Shown piece after piece: positions 1 through 8,667 of a stretch of 64,000 bases of DNA. This DNA is from Lewinellaceae bacterium (GTDB taxonomy: Bacteria > Bacteroidota > Bacteroidia > Chitinophagales > Saprospiraceae). Below the pieces are notes generated by a model that ran no database searches, was not told the origin of the DNA, and was given only the letters and a program-made list of their open reading frames with translations. The DNA lies in the NCBI GenBank assembly GCA_016711435.1, contig JADJSY010000025.1, positions 1 to 64,000 on the forward strand, in the 5' to 3' direction. The position numbers were made by a program, and so were the translations under genes. Position 1 is the first letter of the stretch. Every line of letters starts with the position of its first letter.

Positions 1-96
1 AAAACAAATGACCAAACCGTTCGAATTCTAAAACAATAGAACTCTATTCAATCTCGTAAAGAATTATAATTCCTTTGCAAAGATAAATTGCTCTCC

Positions 97-198
97 ATGA
101 TTAAACTCATCTCAACACTTATCTTCTGTATCCTTATCAGCCACTTGAGTACGGCTCAGATCGCTAACGGCTCTTTAGCGCCAAACTTCAGCGGTTAG
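97..198 (+). pseudogene. Truncated start of a secreted redoxin-like protein
   Basis: A 33-residue reading frame begins with a good Sec signal peptide (MIKLISTLIFCILISHLSTA, then QIANGSLAPNF) and stops at once with TAG. The mature start IANGSLAPNF resembles the beginning of Bacteroidota thioredoxin-fold proteins that carry T9SS tails, where this segment leads into a TlpA/redoxin domain. Nothing of that domain follows in any plus frame, so this looks like the surviving 5' end of a deleted or truncated gene. A TAATTCCTTTG promoter-like stretch lies just upstream, around 67-79. The family assignment rests on about ten residues and is tentative. Confidence 0.4.
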
Positions 199-220
199 AG
201 TGAACATATTTTCTCTATAA

Positions 221-382
221 ATGAACATGAACCTGAATGCAGTCGGCCAGTATCTGGCGGAATGTAAGATCGATAACGAGCGACTTTTTTCCATTGGACA
301 GCTTGGCTTGGCCAAAACGGCGTATATATGGTCACGTTTTCCACTGCTCAAAGTAGGCGGCCAATGGTGCGCGGTCTGGTAG
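221..382 (+). CDS. Small ORF of unknown function (53 aa)
   Basis: An ATG-started frame encodes a 53-residue peptide beginning MNMNLNAVGQYLAECKIDNE and ending GGQWCAVW. I do not recognise a family. It sits between the truncated redoxin start and the kmo 3' end, in a stretch that otherwise looks decayed, so it may be a fragment of a longer gene. No ribosome-binding site or promoter stands out. It may not be expressed. Confidence 0.2.
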   Translation: MNMNLNAVGQYLAECKIDNERLFSIGQLGLAKTAYIWSRFPLLKVGGQWCAVW

Positions 383-459
383 TGTAAGTGAAGGCTACAT
401 CGAATTTATAACGAGAAACACCTGCTGAGGCGGAATCTGTGTCAACTCTAAAGCGGGAA

Positions 460-509
460 AAAATCCGCGCAAATCCGCGTCATCCGCCTTTAATCCGCGT
501 CCCCATTAT
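460..509. repeat. ATCCGCG word repeat at the kmo 3' end
   Basis: The word ATCCGC(G) occurs four times within about 40 bases, separated by 2-4 bases. It overlaps the last codons and stop of kmo on the minus strand. It is a single-arm example of the locus-specific word repeats found at many gene ends in this window. Confidence 0.6.
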
Positions 510-1934
510 TCCTACGCCGAGCGAAGCGCGAAAACCGTGTCTCATCCCTCCAATTGTGTTCCTTTTTACGCTACGCACGCATACCCTGAGCTGTTTCTCC
601 ATTTCCAAAAATAACCCCACCTGCTCATTTTCAGCCCAGTTTTCCTCAATACCTTCCAACTGAAGGATTTCGCTAAACAGTTGATTTTGAGCGTCTTCCT
701 CATCCAGGGCGATGTGGTAAGGCGTGTTGCTGAAGGTCACCATCGAATAGACAGGCAGAAAATCGGGATGTTGCGCGTGCAGGTGGGCGGCAATTTTTTT
801 GCGCAATAAAAATTTGGGATCGCCGACCAGGTCGCGCATTTCGATAAAATTGCGCTGGGCGAGTTCCGCAATGGCGTCGCCGTCGGCAGCGCGGTTGCGG
901 GCAAAAACGGGGATGATTTGCGACCAGTCGCCGTTGAATTGTTCGTGCAGGCCATCCAGGATGGTACAATCTTCAAAGCCGGCGTTCATGCCCTGTCCGT
1001 AAAACGGCACAATCGCGTGGGCGGCATCGCCCAGCAGCAGGATACGGTTTTGCCATTGCCAGGGCCTGCATTTCACCGTCACCAGCGAAGGAGTTGGGTT
1101 TTCCCGAAAATCCTTGGTCAGTGTGGGCATAAGTGCCAGGCTATCCGGGAAATAACGCCCGAAAAATGCCAGTACCGCTTCGTCTGACTGCAAATTTTCA
1201 AACGAAACATCCCCTTCAAAAGGCAGGAACAACGTGCAGGTAAAACTGAAATCGGCATTCGGCAGGGCAATCATCATAAAATTGCCGCGCGGCCAGATGT
1301 GCAGCGCTTTCGGATCCAGCCGGTAACCACCGTCGGCAGCCGGTGGGATGGAAAGTTCCTTGTAGCCGTGTTCGAGGTAAAACTGCGTGTACTGGAAGCG
1401 ATCCGTTTTTTGCAGGCTGTATCGCACAGCGGAAAAAGCGCCGTCGGTGGCAAAGATCAGCGGCGCATCCATCAATTTCGTTTCGCCGCTGCGCATATCT
1501 TCAAAAGTGATGAAAGGCAGTTCCAGATCGACCTCCACGCAGCGGTGCTCAAAGAAAAATTCCACGTTGGGGAAACTGTCGGCTATTTCAAGCAGTTCGA
1601 AGTTCAGGCCTCCGCGCGACACCGAATAGATGGCTTCGGCTTCTTTTCCGTATGGCTGAAAAGTCAGTTCGCCGCTGACGGCGTGCATCATGCGGCCGGG
1701 CATGGGCAGCGCCGTTTTTTCAATTTTATCGCGGATACCGGCCATTTCGATGGCTTTCCAGCCGCGTTCGCTCATGGCGAGGTTGATGGAGCGGCCGCCC
1801 CGGTAACCGGCAGCGCGCATGTCGGGACGGCGTTCGTATACTTTTACGTTGTAGCCGCGGCGGGCCATAAATACTGCCCACAGAGATCCGACGAGGCCGG
1901 CGCCGACGATGATTACTTTGGAAGGGTGGTTCAT
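480..1934 (-). CDS. kmo: Kynurenine 3-monooxygenase
   Basis: FAD-dependent hydroxylase converting L-kynurenine to 3-hydroxykynurenine with NADPH and O2, in tryptophan catabolism and de novo NAD synthesis. The Rossmann FAD motif GAGLVG is at residues 11-16, the KMO signature GRSINLAMSERG at 47-58, and the second FAD motif LLLGDAAHAIVPFYGQGMNA at about 299-318. At 484 residues it is slightly long. The last 35 or so residues (after EKQLR) are Arg/Gly-rich, unlike the family, and run into the ATCCGCG repeat, so the natural C-terminus has probably been replaced by read-through. The ATG lies four bases after a dispersed AT-rich element (1939-1985) that may supply its leader. No other kynurenine-pathway gene is adjacent. 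Confidence 0.93.
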   Translation of the reverse strand: MNHPSKVIIVGAGLVGSLWAVFMARRGYNVKVYERRPDMRAAGYRGGRSINLAMSERGWKAIEMAGIRDKIEKTALPMPGRMMHAVSGELTFQPYGKEAEAIYSVSRGGLNFELLEIADSFPNVEFFFEHRCVEVDLELPFITFEDMRSGETKLMDAPLIFATDGAFSAVRYSLQKTDRFQYTQFYLEHGYKELSIPPAADGGYRLDPKALHIWPRGNFMMIALPNADFSFTCTLFLPFEGDVSFENLQSDEAVLAFFGRYFPDSLALMPTLTKDFRENPTPSLVTVKCRPWQWQNRILLLGDAAHAIVPFYGQGMNAGFEDCTILDGLHEQFNGDWSQIIPVFARNRAADGDAIAELAQRNFIEMRDLVGDPKFLLRKKIAAHLHAQHPDFLPVYSMVTFSNTPYHIALDEEDAQNQLFSEILQLEGIEENWAENEQVGLFLEMEKQLRVCVRSVKRNTIGGMRHGFRASLGVGIMGTRIKGG

Positions 1935-1938
1935 GTTT

Positions 1939-1985
1939 AGTTATTCGTTATCAGTGTTGATAATCAAGCATTTACAAGGAATTAA
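1939..1985 (-). repeat. Dispersed AT-rich start-proximal element, copy 1
   Basis: Read on the minus strand it runs TTAATTCCTTGTAAATGCTT, then GATTATCAACACTGATAACG, then AATAACT, and ends four bases before the kmo ATG. It matches copies at 10748-10803, 17247-17286, 38790-38820 and 62053-62117. See the finding on this family. Confidence 0.75.
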
Positions 1986-2018
1986 TGTAAAATATTTTGC
2001 TTGATATATTTGGTTAAG

Positions 2019-2091
2019 TGCATTTAAAATTGTCGTCTGGCAGTATCTCGCGCTGCCTATTGACGGGGTGACTTCGAGTCACCCCGTCAAT
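2019..2091. repeat. Dispersed inverted-repeat element (GTGCATTT family), partial copy
   Basis: It starts with GTGCATTTAAAATTGTCG and CTGGCAGTAT, nearly as in the right arm of the copy at 49212-49318, and ends with a strong hairpin (2059-2091, arms ATTGACGGGGTGACT / AGTCACCCCGTCAAT). The distal GTGCATTT arm is missing here, so the copy is partial. It lies between the divergent starts of kmo and the beta-helix gene. Confidence 0.7.
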
Positions 2092-2167
2092 ATAGTGCCG
2101 TCCCCGGAAAGGTACAACACTCAGATTAGTTATCTGAGCAAGCGATTACTACTCTGCGTAGAACCCT

Positions 2168-2175
2168 TACTTTTG
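2168..2175 (+). promoter_or_regulatory. Candidate -7 promoter element TACTTTTG
   Basis: TACTTTTG matches the Bacteroidota -7 consensus TAnnTTTG and lies 13 bases before the ATG at 2189. No convincing TTTG -33 element is seen at the expected spacing. Confidence 0.35.
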
Positions 2176-2188
2176 TTCAAAAAATGAC

Positions 2189-4032
2189 ATGAAGAAAATC
2201 GCCCAAGCGCTCTTTTTGTGCTTTTGCAGTGCAACATTTCTGGCCCAAACGCCTGAAATTGTACTTTCCAAAGACCTGAAAATCACAACGTCCTGCCGTA
2301 TCAAACCGGGCGCTTACCTGCTGCCTGCCGATAGCCTGACAGCAGCGCCGGTTTGTGCGATCACGGGCGAAAACATCACGGTCGATTTCCAAAACGCTGA
2401 ATTGCGCGGCGCGGATGACGCCACAATGCCCGACCGGTTTTACGGTTATGCCATTCGCATCAGCGGAAAAAATATCACCTTGAAAAACGCCCGCATCCGG
2501 GGCTACAAAATTGCCGTTTATGCGGAGGATGTAGAAAACCTGCTGCTGGAAAACTGCGATTTGTCCTACAACTACCGGCCCCGGCTGCTGTCCACCCGCG
2601 AACGGGAAGACGAGTCGGACTGGCTGAGTTACCACCACAACGACGCGGACGAGTGGCTGCGTTACGGCGCGGGTATTTACCTGAAAAACTGCCCGGGCGC
2701 GACCGTACGCGGCTGCCGTATCACGGGCAACCAGAATGCGCTGCTTATGACCGGCTGCAACGACGGCTTAGTGTACAATAATTTTTTCCATTTCAACTCC
2801 GGCCTCGGTATCGGGCTGTACAGAAGTAGTCGCAACAAACTGATGCACAACCGTTTGGACTGGAATGTGCGCGGCTATTCGCACGGCTTTTACCAGCGCG
2901 GACAGGATTCGGCGGGCATCCTGGTGTATGAACAAAGCAACGAAAATACCATTGCCTACAATTCCGCTACCCACTCCGGCGACGGGCTTTTTCTCTGGGC
3001 CGGCCAAACAACGATGGATTCCGGCCAGGGCGGCTGCAACGACAATATCATTTTTGGAAACGATTTCAGCCATGCCCCCACCAATGGCGTGGAAGTCACT
3101 TTTTCGCGCAACCGCATTCAGGGCAATATCATCCGCGAATGCACCTACGGCATCTGGGGCGGCTACAGTTTTGGGTCGCTCATTCTGGGCAATTACCTCG
3201 CCGACTGCAAAACAGGCATCGCCATCGAACACGGACAAAACGATACGATCCGCCAGAATTTATTCCAGGACGACAGCGTCGGCATCCAGCCTGGGCGCGT
3301 GACCGGCAACCCACCGATTGGGGTTACGTTCAGCACCGCGATACCCGCAGCCGCGACCACAGCATCGACCGGAATGTGTTTTTAAATGTGCGTAAACCTT
3401 TGAAAATCAGCGCTTCCAAAAATGTGTCCGTCAACGGCGAAAACCTGTTTTACGATTTTGATGTGTTGCTGGAAACGGCTAAGGCAAATGACAGCCTGCG
3501 CTTTTTGAGAAATGACCTGTACGGAACACCTGAAAAAATGAACTCCGTCTGGCGGCACCCCGAACTGGCCGCTTCCCAAAACCTGAATTTTGAACATCCC
3601 GGCAAACCCGAAAACCCCTACGCGCCGCTCGATATTCCTTTCGGCGAACTGCATGAACCCGACAGCCTTCCCGGCGGGATGCTGGCCGTTTTACCCGACG
3701 GATTTCCACGTGGTCGGCGCTTTATCCTGGTGGACGAATGGGGCCCGTTCGATTTCCGCCGCCCCATTGCCGTGCTCGATACCGTGGCAGGCCAACAATA
3801 CTCCCTCGTGCTCATCGGGCCTTCCGGCGACTGGAAAATTACCGACATGAAAGGGGTAAAAACCATCAGCGCCCACAAAGGAAAAGTCCCGGCTCAGTTG
3901 AGTTTTCAGCGCGACCCGGCTGTGAAGGCGTGCAGTATCCGGTTTGAATACAGTAGTCCGCAGATGATTGTGACGCAGTTTGGGAAAAGGATGGCGCCGG
4001 GGGAGGTGTATGGGTTTGGGTTTGAGGAGTAG
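2189..4032 (+). pseudogene. Secreted parallel beta-helix protein, split by a frameshift
   Basis: The frame from 2189 gives a Sec signal peptide (MKKIAQALFLCFCSATFLAQ) and then a long run of right-handed parallel beta-helix rungs with NosD/pectate-lyase-like spacing (for example NITLKNARIRGYKIAVYAED and LILGNYLADCKTGIAIEHGQ). Near 3290 it slips into nonsense and stops at 3385. The frame one base back continues with WARDRQPTDWGYVQHRDTRS and runs on to 4032 with a plausible C-terminal domain. A single missing base around 3285-3295 (after SVGIQ) explains both halves, giving about 614 residues. It could be a real lesion or a sequencing error. The substrate is unknown; such folds usually bind or cleave polysaccharide. 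The gene stands alone. Confidence 0.8.
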
Positions 4033-4048
4033 GGGGCGGGTTTGCAAC

Positions 4049-5501
4049 TCATTTGCGTCGTTTGGCAGCGGCAGACCTGCCTTTGTAATGCGTTACCTGC
4101 TTTAGCAACCAGTTTCTAAGGTACAAATTAGCGTTCTCTGTGATCCGCGTTAGCAGGCTCTCTTTATCGGTTTTTTCCTGCAGGATCATTTTGCAAACCC
4201 GGACAAATTCCAGCGTCGCTTCCACGGCGCCTGTTTTGGGTTTTCGGTAACGAATCAACTGGGCCTCAAAAGCGATGCAGTAGTCCAGGTTTTTTTCCAC
4301 GTCTTCCTGTAGTTCGAAATAACTCCTTAAAATAAGCAGTCTGGAACGAATGATGTAGTGAATGTCCTGATAATCTTTTGCCTCCAGGCATTTCAGTACC
4401 TCCCGGTAATTCGCCTGTTCAAAATAGATGGTGGCTAAAGATAATGACCGGGTTTTGTCGCGTAGTTTATCCGACACCAGCTGCAACTGATCTTCCACAA
4501 ACAACTTTGCCCAATCAAAATCTTTGACCGTGCAGGCTGCATTGACGATATTGGTAAACTGGGTGGGCGACATTTCGCCTTGGATGGTAAAAAAACTGTG
4601 CTTCAGGCCAAACTGGTTCAAACGATGCAGTTTTGGGGCATAAATATGTTCTTTGCCCGCCCTGATTTGTGCCGCCGCAAAGTTGTGGAGATAACTCAAA
4701 ATTCCATGTAATTCGCCCGGTTCGAGATTTTCGGCCTGCTCAAAAAGCGAAGTGTTCTACCTCGTTAAAATGCTCCTCCCGTCCTGTCAGGATAAGCGCA
4801 TCAATACCCTTGTATATCCGGAGCAACAGCCTGCTCTTTGCCATCTTTTTTTCTCCGGCTGCAAGAAAAACGGACATTACTTCGGGATCTAATTTCAATG
4901 GCCTGACCTTTTTTGCAGTGTTTATTTCGCAGGTCATTTTTAGTTTAATTATTTCGGCATTGAGGTTCAGAACATCCAGGCATTCCTGCAAAGCGCCGAT
5001 GGGCGGCGAAGGCCTGACGGAAAAAAGGTGTTGAAACTGAAAATAACCGGCAACCAGATCTCTCATATACATCTTGGTGCCCTTCTCAGGCGGTGTACCA
5101 ACTTGTGTATAAAAGCCTGCTGCCTGGCGTGCAAACTCCTCTTTTAATCCGCGTTTATGCAGGATTTGCAACCACAACGCCTGGCTTTCCAGGGAGTTGC
5201 TGCATACTTTTTCCGTCAGCAGAAAATCTTTTAACCACAGATAGAGGTCGGACAGGGAATTCAGCATTTTTTTCCGGTTGCGCTCCTCTGCGGTCAGTGC
5301 TGTACGGAATATTTTCCTGTACGCGTATTCCATGTCAAGTTTTTGCTTGTCCCAGGGCTTTGGAAACAACTTTCTGGCATACTCGAAAATCTTTAAGGCA
5401 GACTCCTCGCCTTTGTACATGCGCTTGAGGTATTTGTGGAAAGCAGACACTTCCTGCTCATTCAAAGTGTCGAGCAGCAAAAAAAATTTTAATTTTTTCA
5501 T
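4049..5501 (-). pseudogene. Unknown helical cytoplasmic protein, split by a frameshift
   Basis: The first part (5501 to 4740) starts MKKLKFFLLLDTLNEQEVSA and ends prematurely at EVEHFAF-stop. The next frame continues without a gap as LFEQAENLEPGELHGILSYL and runs to 4049. The switch falls at a run of five A (plus strand, about 4741-4745), so one lost base in a homopolymer restores a single protein of about 484 residues. It is rich in Leu, Lys, Glu and aromatic residues, has no signal peptide or membrane segment, and looks all-helical, possibly TPR-like. I do not recognise the family. Confidence 0.7.
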
Positions 5502-5922
5502 AAAAAATCGATCATTTTTCTCTTCAAAAAGAGGGAAAAATAACTACTTTTTATGAATGCAGCAAATACGGTGGAAAATAAAATAAATGACAAAACAGAA
5601 AATATGTTATCGATTAAAATAAAATAGAAATAGAACTATAAATTATTGATTATCAATGACAAATTTAAAAAATAATACCTGGGAACTATGTGTGTTTTAG
5701 GCGGACTCTTGAACATTTGAGCCCCGTTTTTAAAATTCGCGCATACTAACTGAAACTATGCAAGAATCTCGAAAAAATTTTGATAAGTTTAACGACTGGG
5801 CAAAAATGGCATTTGTAATCGACATGCTATAGAGCAGTCGGCCATTCTGCTTTTATCGCCACGATTGCTCTACACCTGCAGCGGTTTGATACCCGGAATT
5901 GAGGTCAAAAAGTAGACATTAA
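5502..5922. other. AT-rich gap with only a 24-residue ORF
   Basis: No intact gene is seen. An ATG frame at 5758-5832 encodes 24 residues (MQESRKNFDKFNDWAKMAFV then IDML) and stops; it may be the 5' stub of a lost gene. The gap separates the split unknown gene from two further fragments downstream. Confidence 0.4.
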
Positions 5923-6144
5923 ACACTTGAGTGGACACCCTGGCAAACCGTCCATATTTCCGAAGAACAGTCTGGAGTTTTTGGGTACGCCACCCTAAGA
6001 AAGACAGGCTCATACAAGTTTGAAAGACGGCTGACGAATCCCAACGCCCGCAAAAGGGCCATTGTATTTGGCGGATCGAAGGAGCATGTGAAAGAGATTG
6101 TGCGACGGTACTTCGTGAAACTGGCCCTGAAAACCAATGTTTAA
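5923..6144 (+). pseudogene. C-terminal fragment of an unknown protein
   Basis: An open frame of 73 codons follows directly after an in-frame TAA and has no ATG near its start. It reads LEWTPWQTVHISEEQSGVFG, YATLRKTGSYKFERRLTNPN and ends VRRYFVKLALKTNV. The composition is that of a real basic protein, yet the 5' part is missing, so I read it as a remnant. I do not recognise the family. Only the C-terminal remnant remains, next to two other broken frames. Confidence 0.4.
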
Positions 6145-6204
6145 AAATATAATAAAATAATTATGTGTGTTAATTTTGATGATTAATTTTATGACCTTAA
6201 ATTA

Positions 6205-6415
6205 ATGGACGTGAAAGTACTCATTCTTACACCACTGCCCCTGGAATACGATGCTGTTGTCAAACACTTGACAGGAGCGCGAAACTCCACGATCCGGGAT
6301 GCGGCGGTGTATGAAATGGGTACTTTCATCGGTAAACATCACAGGTATTCCGTATTGGTGCGCAAGCCGGGCGGGTAAGAAGCCGGTAGAGATGGCGCTT
6401 GCTACAGAGAAAATG
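6205..6415 (+). pseudogene. Truncated, frameshifted nucleoside phosphorylase-like domain
   Basis: The ATG at 6205 opens MDVKVLILTPLPLEYDAVVK, like the first strand and loop of PNP_UDP_1 (MTA/SAH nucleosidase and purine phosphorylase) domains, then YEMGTFIGKHHRYSVLVR. It stops at TAA near 6378. One frame over, GKKPVEMALATEK continues the family's expected GAGNxxxALATEKAI-like segment until about 6415, where similarity ends against the next gene's 3' end. The gene has therefore lost frame and most of its length. Domains of this type are also found fused to effectors in multi-domain signalling or defence proteins, but no partner is left here. Confidence 0.55.
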
Positions 6416-6424
6416 CAGCGCCCC

Positions 6425-7150
6425 TTACGGCAACCCAAACCGCCCCCGATACCCCTCATACCCCGCCTCCGTCATCTGCACCAGCACCGGCTTCCGCCCC
6501 GGATCCAGCCACCGCATCAGTGCCAGCAGGTTCTCCTCCGACATAGCCGTGCAGCCGAGCGTGCCCGAGCCTTGCTTGCGCCACAAGTGAAAAAAAATGC
6601 AGGAACCACCTTCCACTTCCGGCGCCATATTGTGTTTGACAAAAATGCCCCATTTGTACTGCTCATCCTTCCGCAGCATGGATTCCCGGGCGTCCCAATC
6701 TTTGACAACCCGGGTTTCGTCTACGATCTGGTTGTAGTACTGCGACTGGCTGTCCTCCACACATATCTGGGTTTCGGTGATGGGGGCGTAGGGTAATTTG
6801 AAAGATACTTCGCTGGCCGGAGCGTAGCCGAAAGCCGCGCCGAAGCGAAACAAACCCGCAGGCGACTTCTGGTCGCCTTCTTTTTTTTGAAGGCCGGGTT
6901 TCGCGCTGTGAAGACCTTTGCCCCAGGCCAATCCTTTGTTGCCGAGGTTGACGGGATGTGCAGCGCCCACTTGTTTCCAGGCCTTTCCGTTTCGCTCGAA
7001 ACGCGTCAGCGTCGCGGCCACGCTGTTGTCGTCCGGACTGAGCACGAGGACTAACTGACGGCAATCGTCGAACACGCTGGGCGGCGGGGATGAAAATGGC
7101 AGACAGAGGGTGATTAGGTAAGCCGGCAGTAGGGTAAGTGACTTTAGCAT
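6425..7150 (-). CDS. L,D-transpeptidase (YkuD) family secreted protein
   Basis: A 241-residue protein with an N-terminal hydrophobic segment (residues 1-22), then a YkuD fold. Residues SPAGLF mark the substrate-side loop (P-x-G), and the C-terminal CIFFHLWRKQGSGTLGCTAM holds the catalytic His and the S/T-x-GC nucleophile Cys. Proteins of this type cross-link peptidoglycan 3-3 or attach proteins to it in the periplasm; the spacing (large insert, GSGTLGCTAM) resembles the YafK/ErfK-like branch seen in Gram-negatives. It stands alone and is preceded by a 50-bp palindrome (7164-7213) 14 bases before its ATG. The catalytic residues all appear present. Confidence 0.85.
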   Translation of the reverse strand: MLKSLTLLPAYLITLCLPFSSPPPSVFDDCRQLVLVLSPDDNSVAATLTRFERNGKAWKQVGAAHPVNLGNKGLAWGKGLHSAKPGLQKKEGDQKSPAGLFRFGAAFGYAPASEVSFKLPYAPITETQICVEDSQSQYYNQIVDETRVVKDWDARESMLRKDEQYKWGIFVKHNMAPEVEGGSCIFFHLWRKQGSGTLGCTAMSEENLLALMRWLDPGRKPVLVQMTEAGYEGYRGRFGLP

Positions 7151-7163
7151 GTGATAAAAATAG

Positions 7164-7213
7164 GATTATCCAGGTTAACTGACAAGTGCACTTGTCAATT
7201 AACCTGGATAATC
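7164..7213. repeat. 50-bp near-perfect palindrome in the L,D-transpeptidase leader
   Basis: The arms GATTATCCAGGTTAA and TTAACCTGGATAATC flank an inner palindrome TGACAAGTGCACTTGTCA. Only one pair mismatches (C against A). It sits directly before the start codon at 7150 and could be an mRNA hairpin, an operator or a small insertion. Confidence 0.75.
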
Positions 7214-7271
7214 TTGTTTTAAAGCCATGAAAAATGATAAATGTTGCTGAATCAGGTCTTTTAGAACCATC

Positions 7272-7316
7272 GAAAAACAAAAAACGGCTTACAAGACCTT
7301 CGTCTTATAAGCCGTT
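7272..7316 (-). terminator. Rho-independent terminator after tRNA-Lys
   Basis: On the minus strand the stem AACGGCTTATAAGAC / GTCTTGTAAGCCGTT with a GAAG loop is followed by TTTTGTTTTT. It begins 12 bases after the tRNA 3' end and is well placed to end that transcript. Confidence 0.85.
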
Positions 7317-7327
7317 GATATTCAATG

Positions 7328-7400
7328 TGATCTCGATGGGACTCGAACCCATGACTCCTTGATTAAAAGTCAAGTGCTCTACCAACTGAGCTACGAGATC
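7328..7400 (-). tRNA. tRNA-Lys (anticodon TTT)
   Basis: On the minus strand the acceptor stem GATCTCG pairs with CGAGATC, followed by discriminator A. The D arm is GCTCAGTTGGTAGAGC, the anticodon arm CTTGACTTTTAATCAAG with anticodon TTT, and the T arm ATGGGTTCGAGTCCCAT. CCA is not encoded. All four arms pair fully. A terminator follows at 7272-7316. Confidence 0.97.
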
Positions 7401-7550
7401 AACGCGATTCCGACCAAGGAGGTTAGAAAAGCGGGGCAAAGATAAGTCCATGCGCTCCGAAAATCCAAACCCTGCCGAAAAAAAATCCAATTATTATTTG
7501 GAAAAGACTGCTTTGAACAAGTCCTGGGAAAAAATAGTTCTGAATAGGTA

Positions 7551-7558
7551 TACCTTTG
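7551..7558 (+). promoter_or_regulatory. Candidate -7 promoter element TACCTTTG for rbfA-nadD
   Basis: TACCTTTG fits TAnnTTTG. It lies about 165 bases before rbfA, and no clear -33 element is seen, so this is a weak call. Confidence 0.3.
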
Positions 7559-7654
7559 TGGCACTTTTCCCGCCTCAGGGTTGTTTGCATCGTGGTTTTA
7601 TTATTTGAAAGGACACAATAGCCAGGGAGAAGTTCATCAACCAGCCGTTCTACC

Positions 7655-7700
7655 ACCCTCAACATCTCAACCCCTCAACAATCTCAACATTATCAACCCT
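7655..7700. repeat. TCAAC word repeat upstream of rbfA
   Basis: Words of the form CTCAACA / CTCAACC / ATCAACC repeat about six times. The same words appear in the right arm of the hairpin after the EF-G gene (45244-45352). Only one arm is visible here, in the rbfA leader. Confidence 0.6.
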
Positions 7701-7723
7701 CCCCAAACCAGACTACACATACC

Positions 7724-8095
7724 ATGGAATCCATACGACAGAAACAGATAGGTGAACTGATTCGACGCTATTTCAGCATGATTCTTTCCGAGGAAGGCAT
7801 CAATATTTATGGTCGCGACAAATTGGTGACGCTGACGGGCGTTAAAATGACCCCCGATCTGCTGGTAGCCAAATTGTACATCAGCGTGTACGGCACCGAA
7901 CACAAGCAGGAAGTGATCCTCGAACTGGAGGACAACCACGCCCGCCTGCGCCAGGCATTGGCATCGAAAGTGGGCAAACAAATGCGCCGCGTGCCGGAAA
8001 TCGAGCTGTACCTCGACGATACGGTCGATGAAATGTACCGTGTAGACAACCTGCTCAACCGCGTAGGCGACGAAGACAAAAACATCGGCAAGTGA
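7724..8095 (+). CDS. rbfA: Ribosome-binding factor A
   Basis: A 123-residue KH-like protein that binds the 30S subunit and helps 16S rRNA maturation near helix 1. It opens MESIRQKQIGELIRRYFSMI, which is typical of the family. The later segment RRVPEIELYLDDTVDEMYRV matches the conserved RbfA ending (R-x-x-P-x-L-x-F-x-x-D). Length is normal. Its stop codon overlaps the start of nadD by four bases (GTGA), so the two are translationally coupled. Confidence 0.95.
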   Translation: MESIRQKQIGELIRRYFSMILSEEGINIYGRDKLVTLTGVKMTPDLLVAKLYISVYGTEHKQEVILELEDNHARLRQALASKVGKQMRRVPEIELYLDDTVDEMYRVDNLLNRVGDEDKNIGK

Positions 8096-8667
8096 AAATC
8101 GGTTTGTTTTTCGGGTCTTTCAATCCCATTCACATCGGGCATCTGATTATTGCCAACCACATGGCAACCCAGACCGATTTGCAAAAAGTGTGGTTGGTTG
8201 TGAGTCCGCACAACCCCTTGAAACCCAAAAAAACGCTTGCCCGCGATCATGATCGCCTGCACCTGGTGCGCCTCGGCATTGGCGACAATCCCCGACTGGA
8301 GGCCTCCAATATCGAGTTTGGCCTGCCCAAACCTTCTTATACGGTGGACACGCTGGCTGTTTTGAAGGAAAAATACCCGCAACACGAATTTGCGCTCATC
8401 ATGGGCGGAGACAGCGTCGCCTCGCTGCATTTGTGGAAAAATTACGAACAGATTCTGAGCGATTACGACATCTACGTGTACAAGCGCCCGTCTTACGACC
8501 TGGGCGCGCTGGCTACCCACCCGCGCTTGCGGATATGTGAAGCGCCCTCGCTCGATATTTCTGCTACCTACATCCGTACCTGTTTACAGGAGGGTAAATC
8601 GGTGCGCTACTTAGTGCCGGATGCTGTGTTGGAGTATCTGGAAAATGGGAGCCTGTATAAAGGTTGA
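8092..8667 (+). CDS. nadD: Nicotinate-nucleotide adenylyltransferase
   Basis: Transfers AMP from ATP to nicotinate mononucleotide, giving deamido-NAD in NAD synthesis. A GTG start at 8092 overlaps the rbfA stop; from it the protein begins MKIGLFFGSFNPIHIGHLII with the nucleotidyltransferase signature GSFNPIHIGH (residues 8-17). The C-terminal ISATYIR matches the family ISSTxIR motif. Length 191 residues is normal. The stop codon TGA lies inside the first GGTTGATAA word of the following hairpin repeat (8660-8817). Confidence 0.95.
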   Translation: MKIGLFFGSFNPIHIGHLIIANHMATQTDLQKVWLVVSPHNPLKPKKTLARDHDRLHLVRLGIGDNPRLEASNIEFGLPKPSYTVDTLAVLKEKYPQHEFALIMGGDSVASLHLWKNYEQILSDYDIYVYKRPSYDLGALATHPRLRICEAPSLDISATYIRTCLQEGKSVRYLVPDAVLEYLENGSLYKG

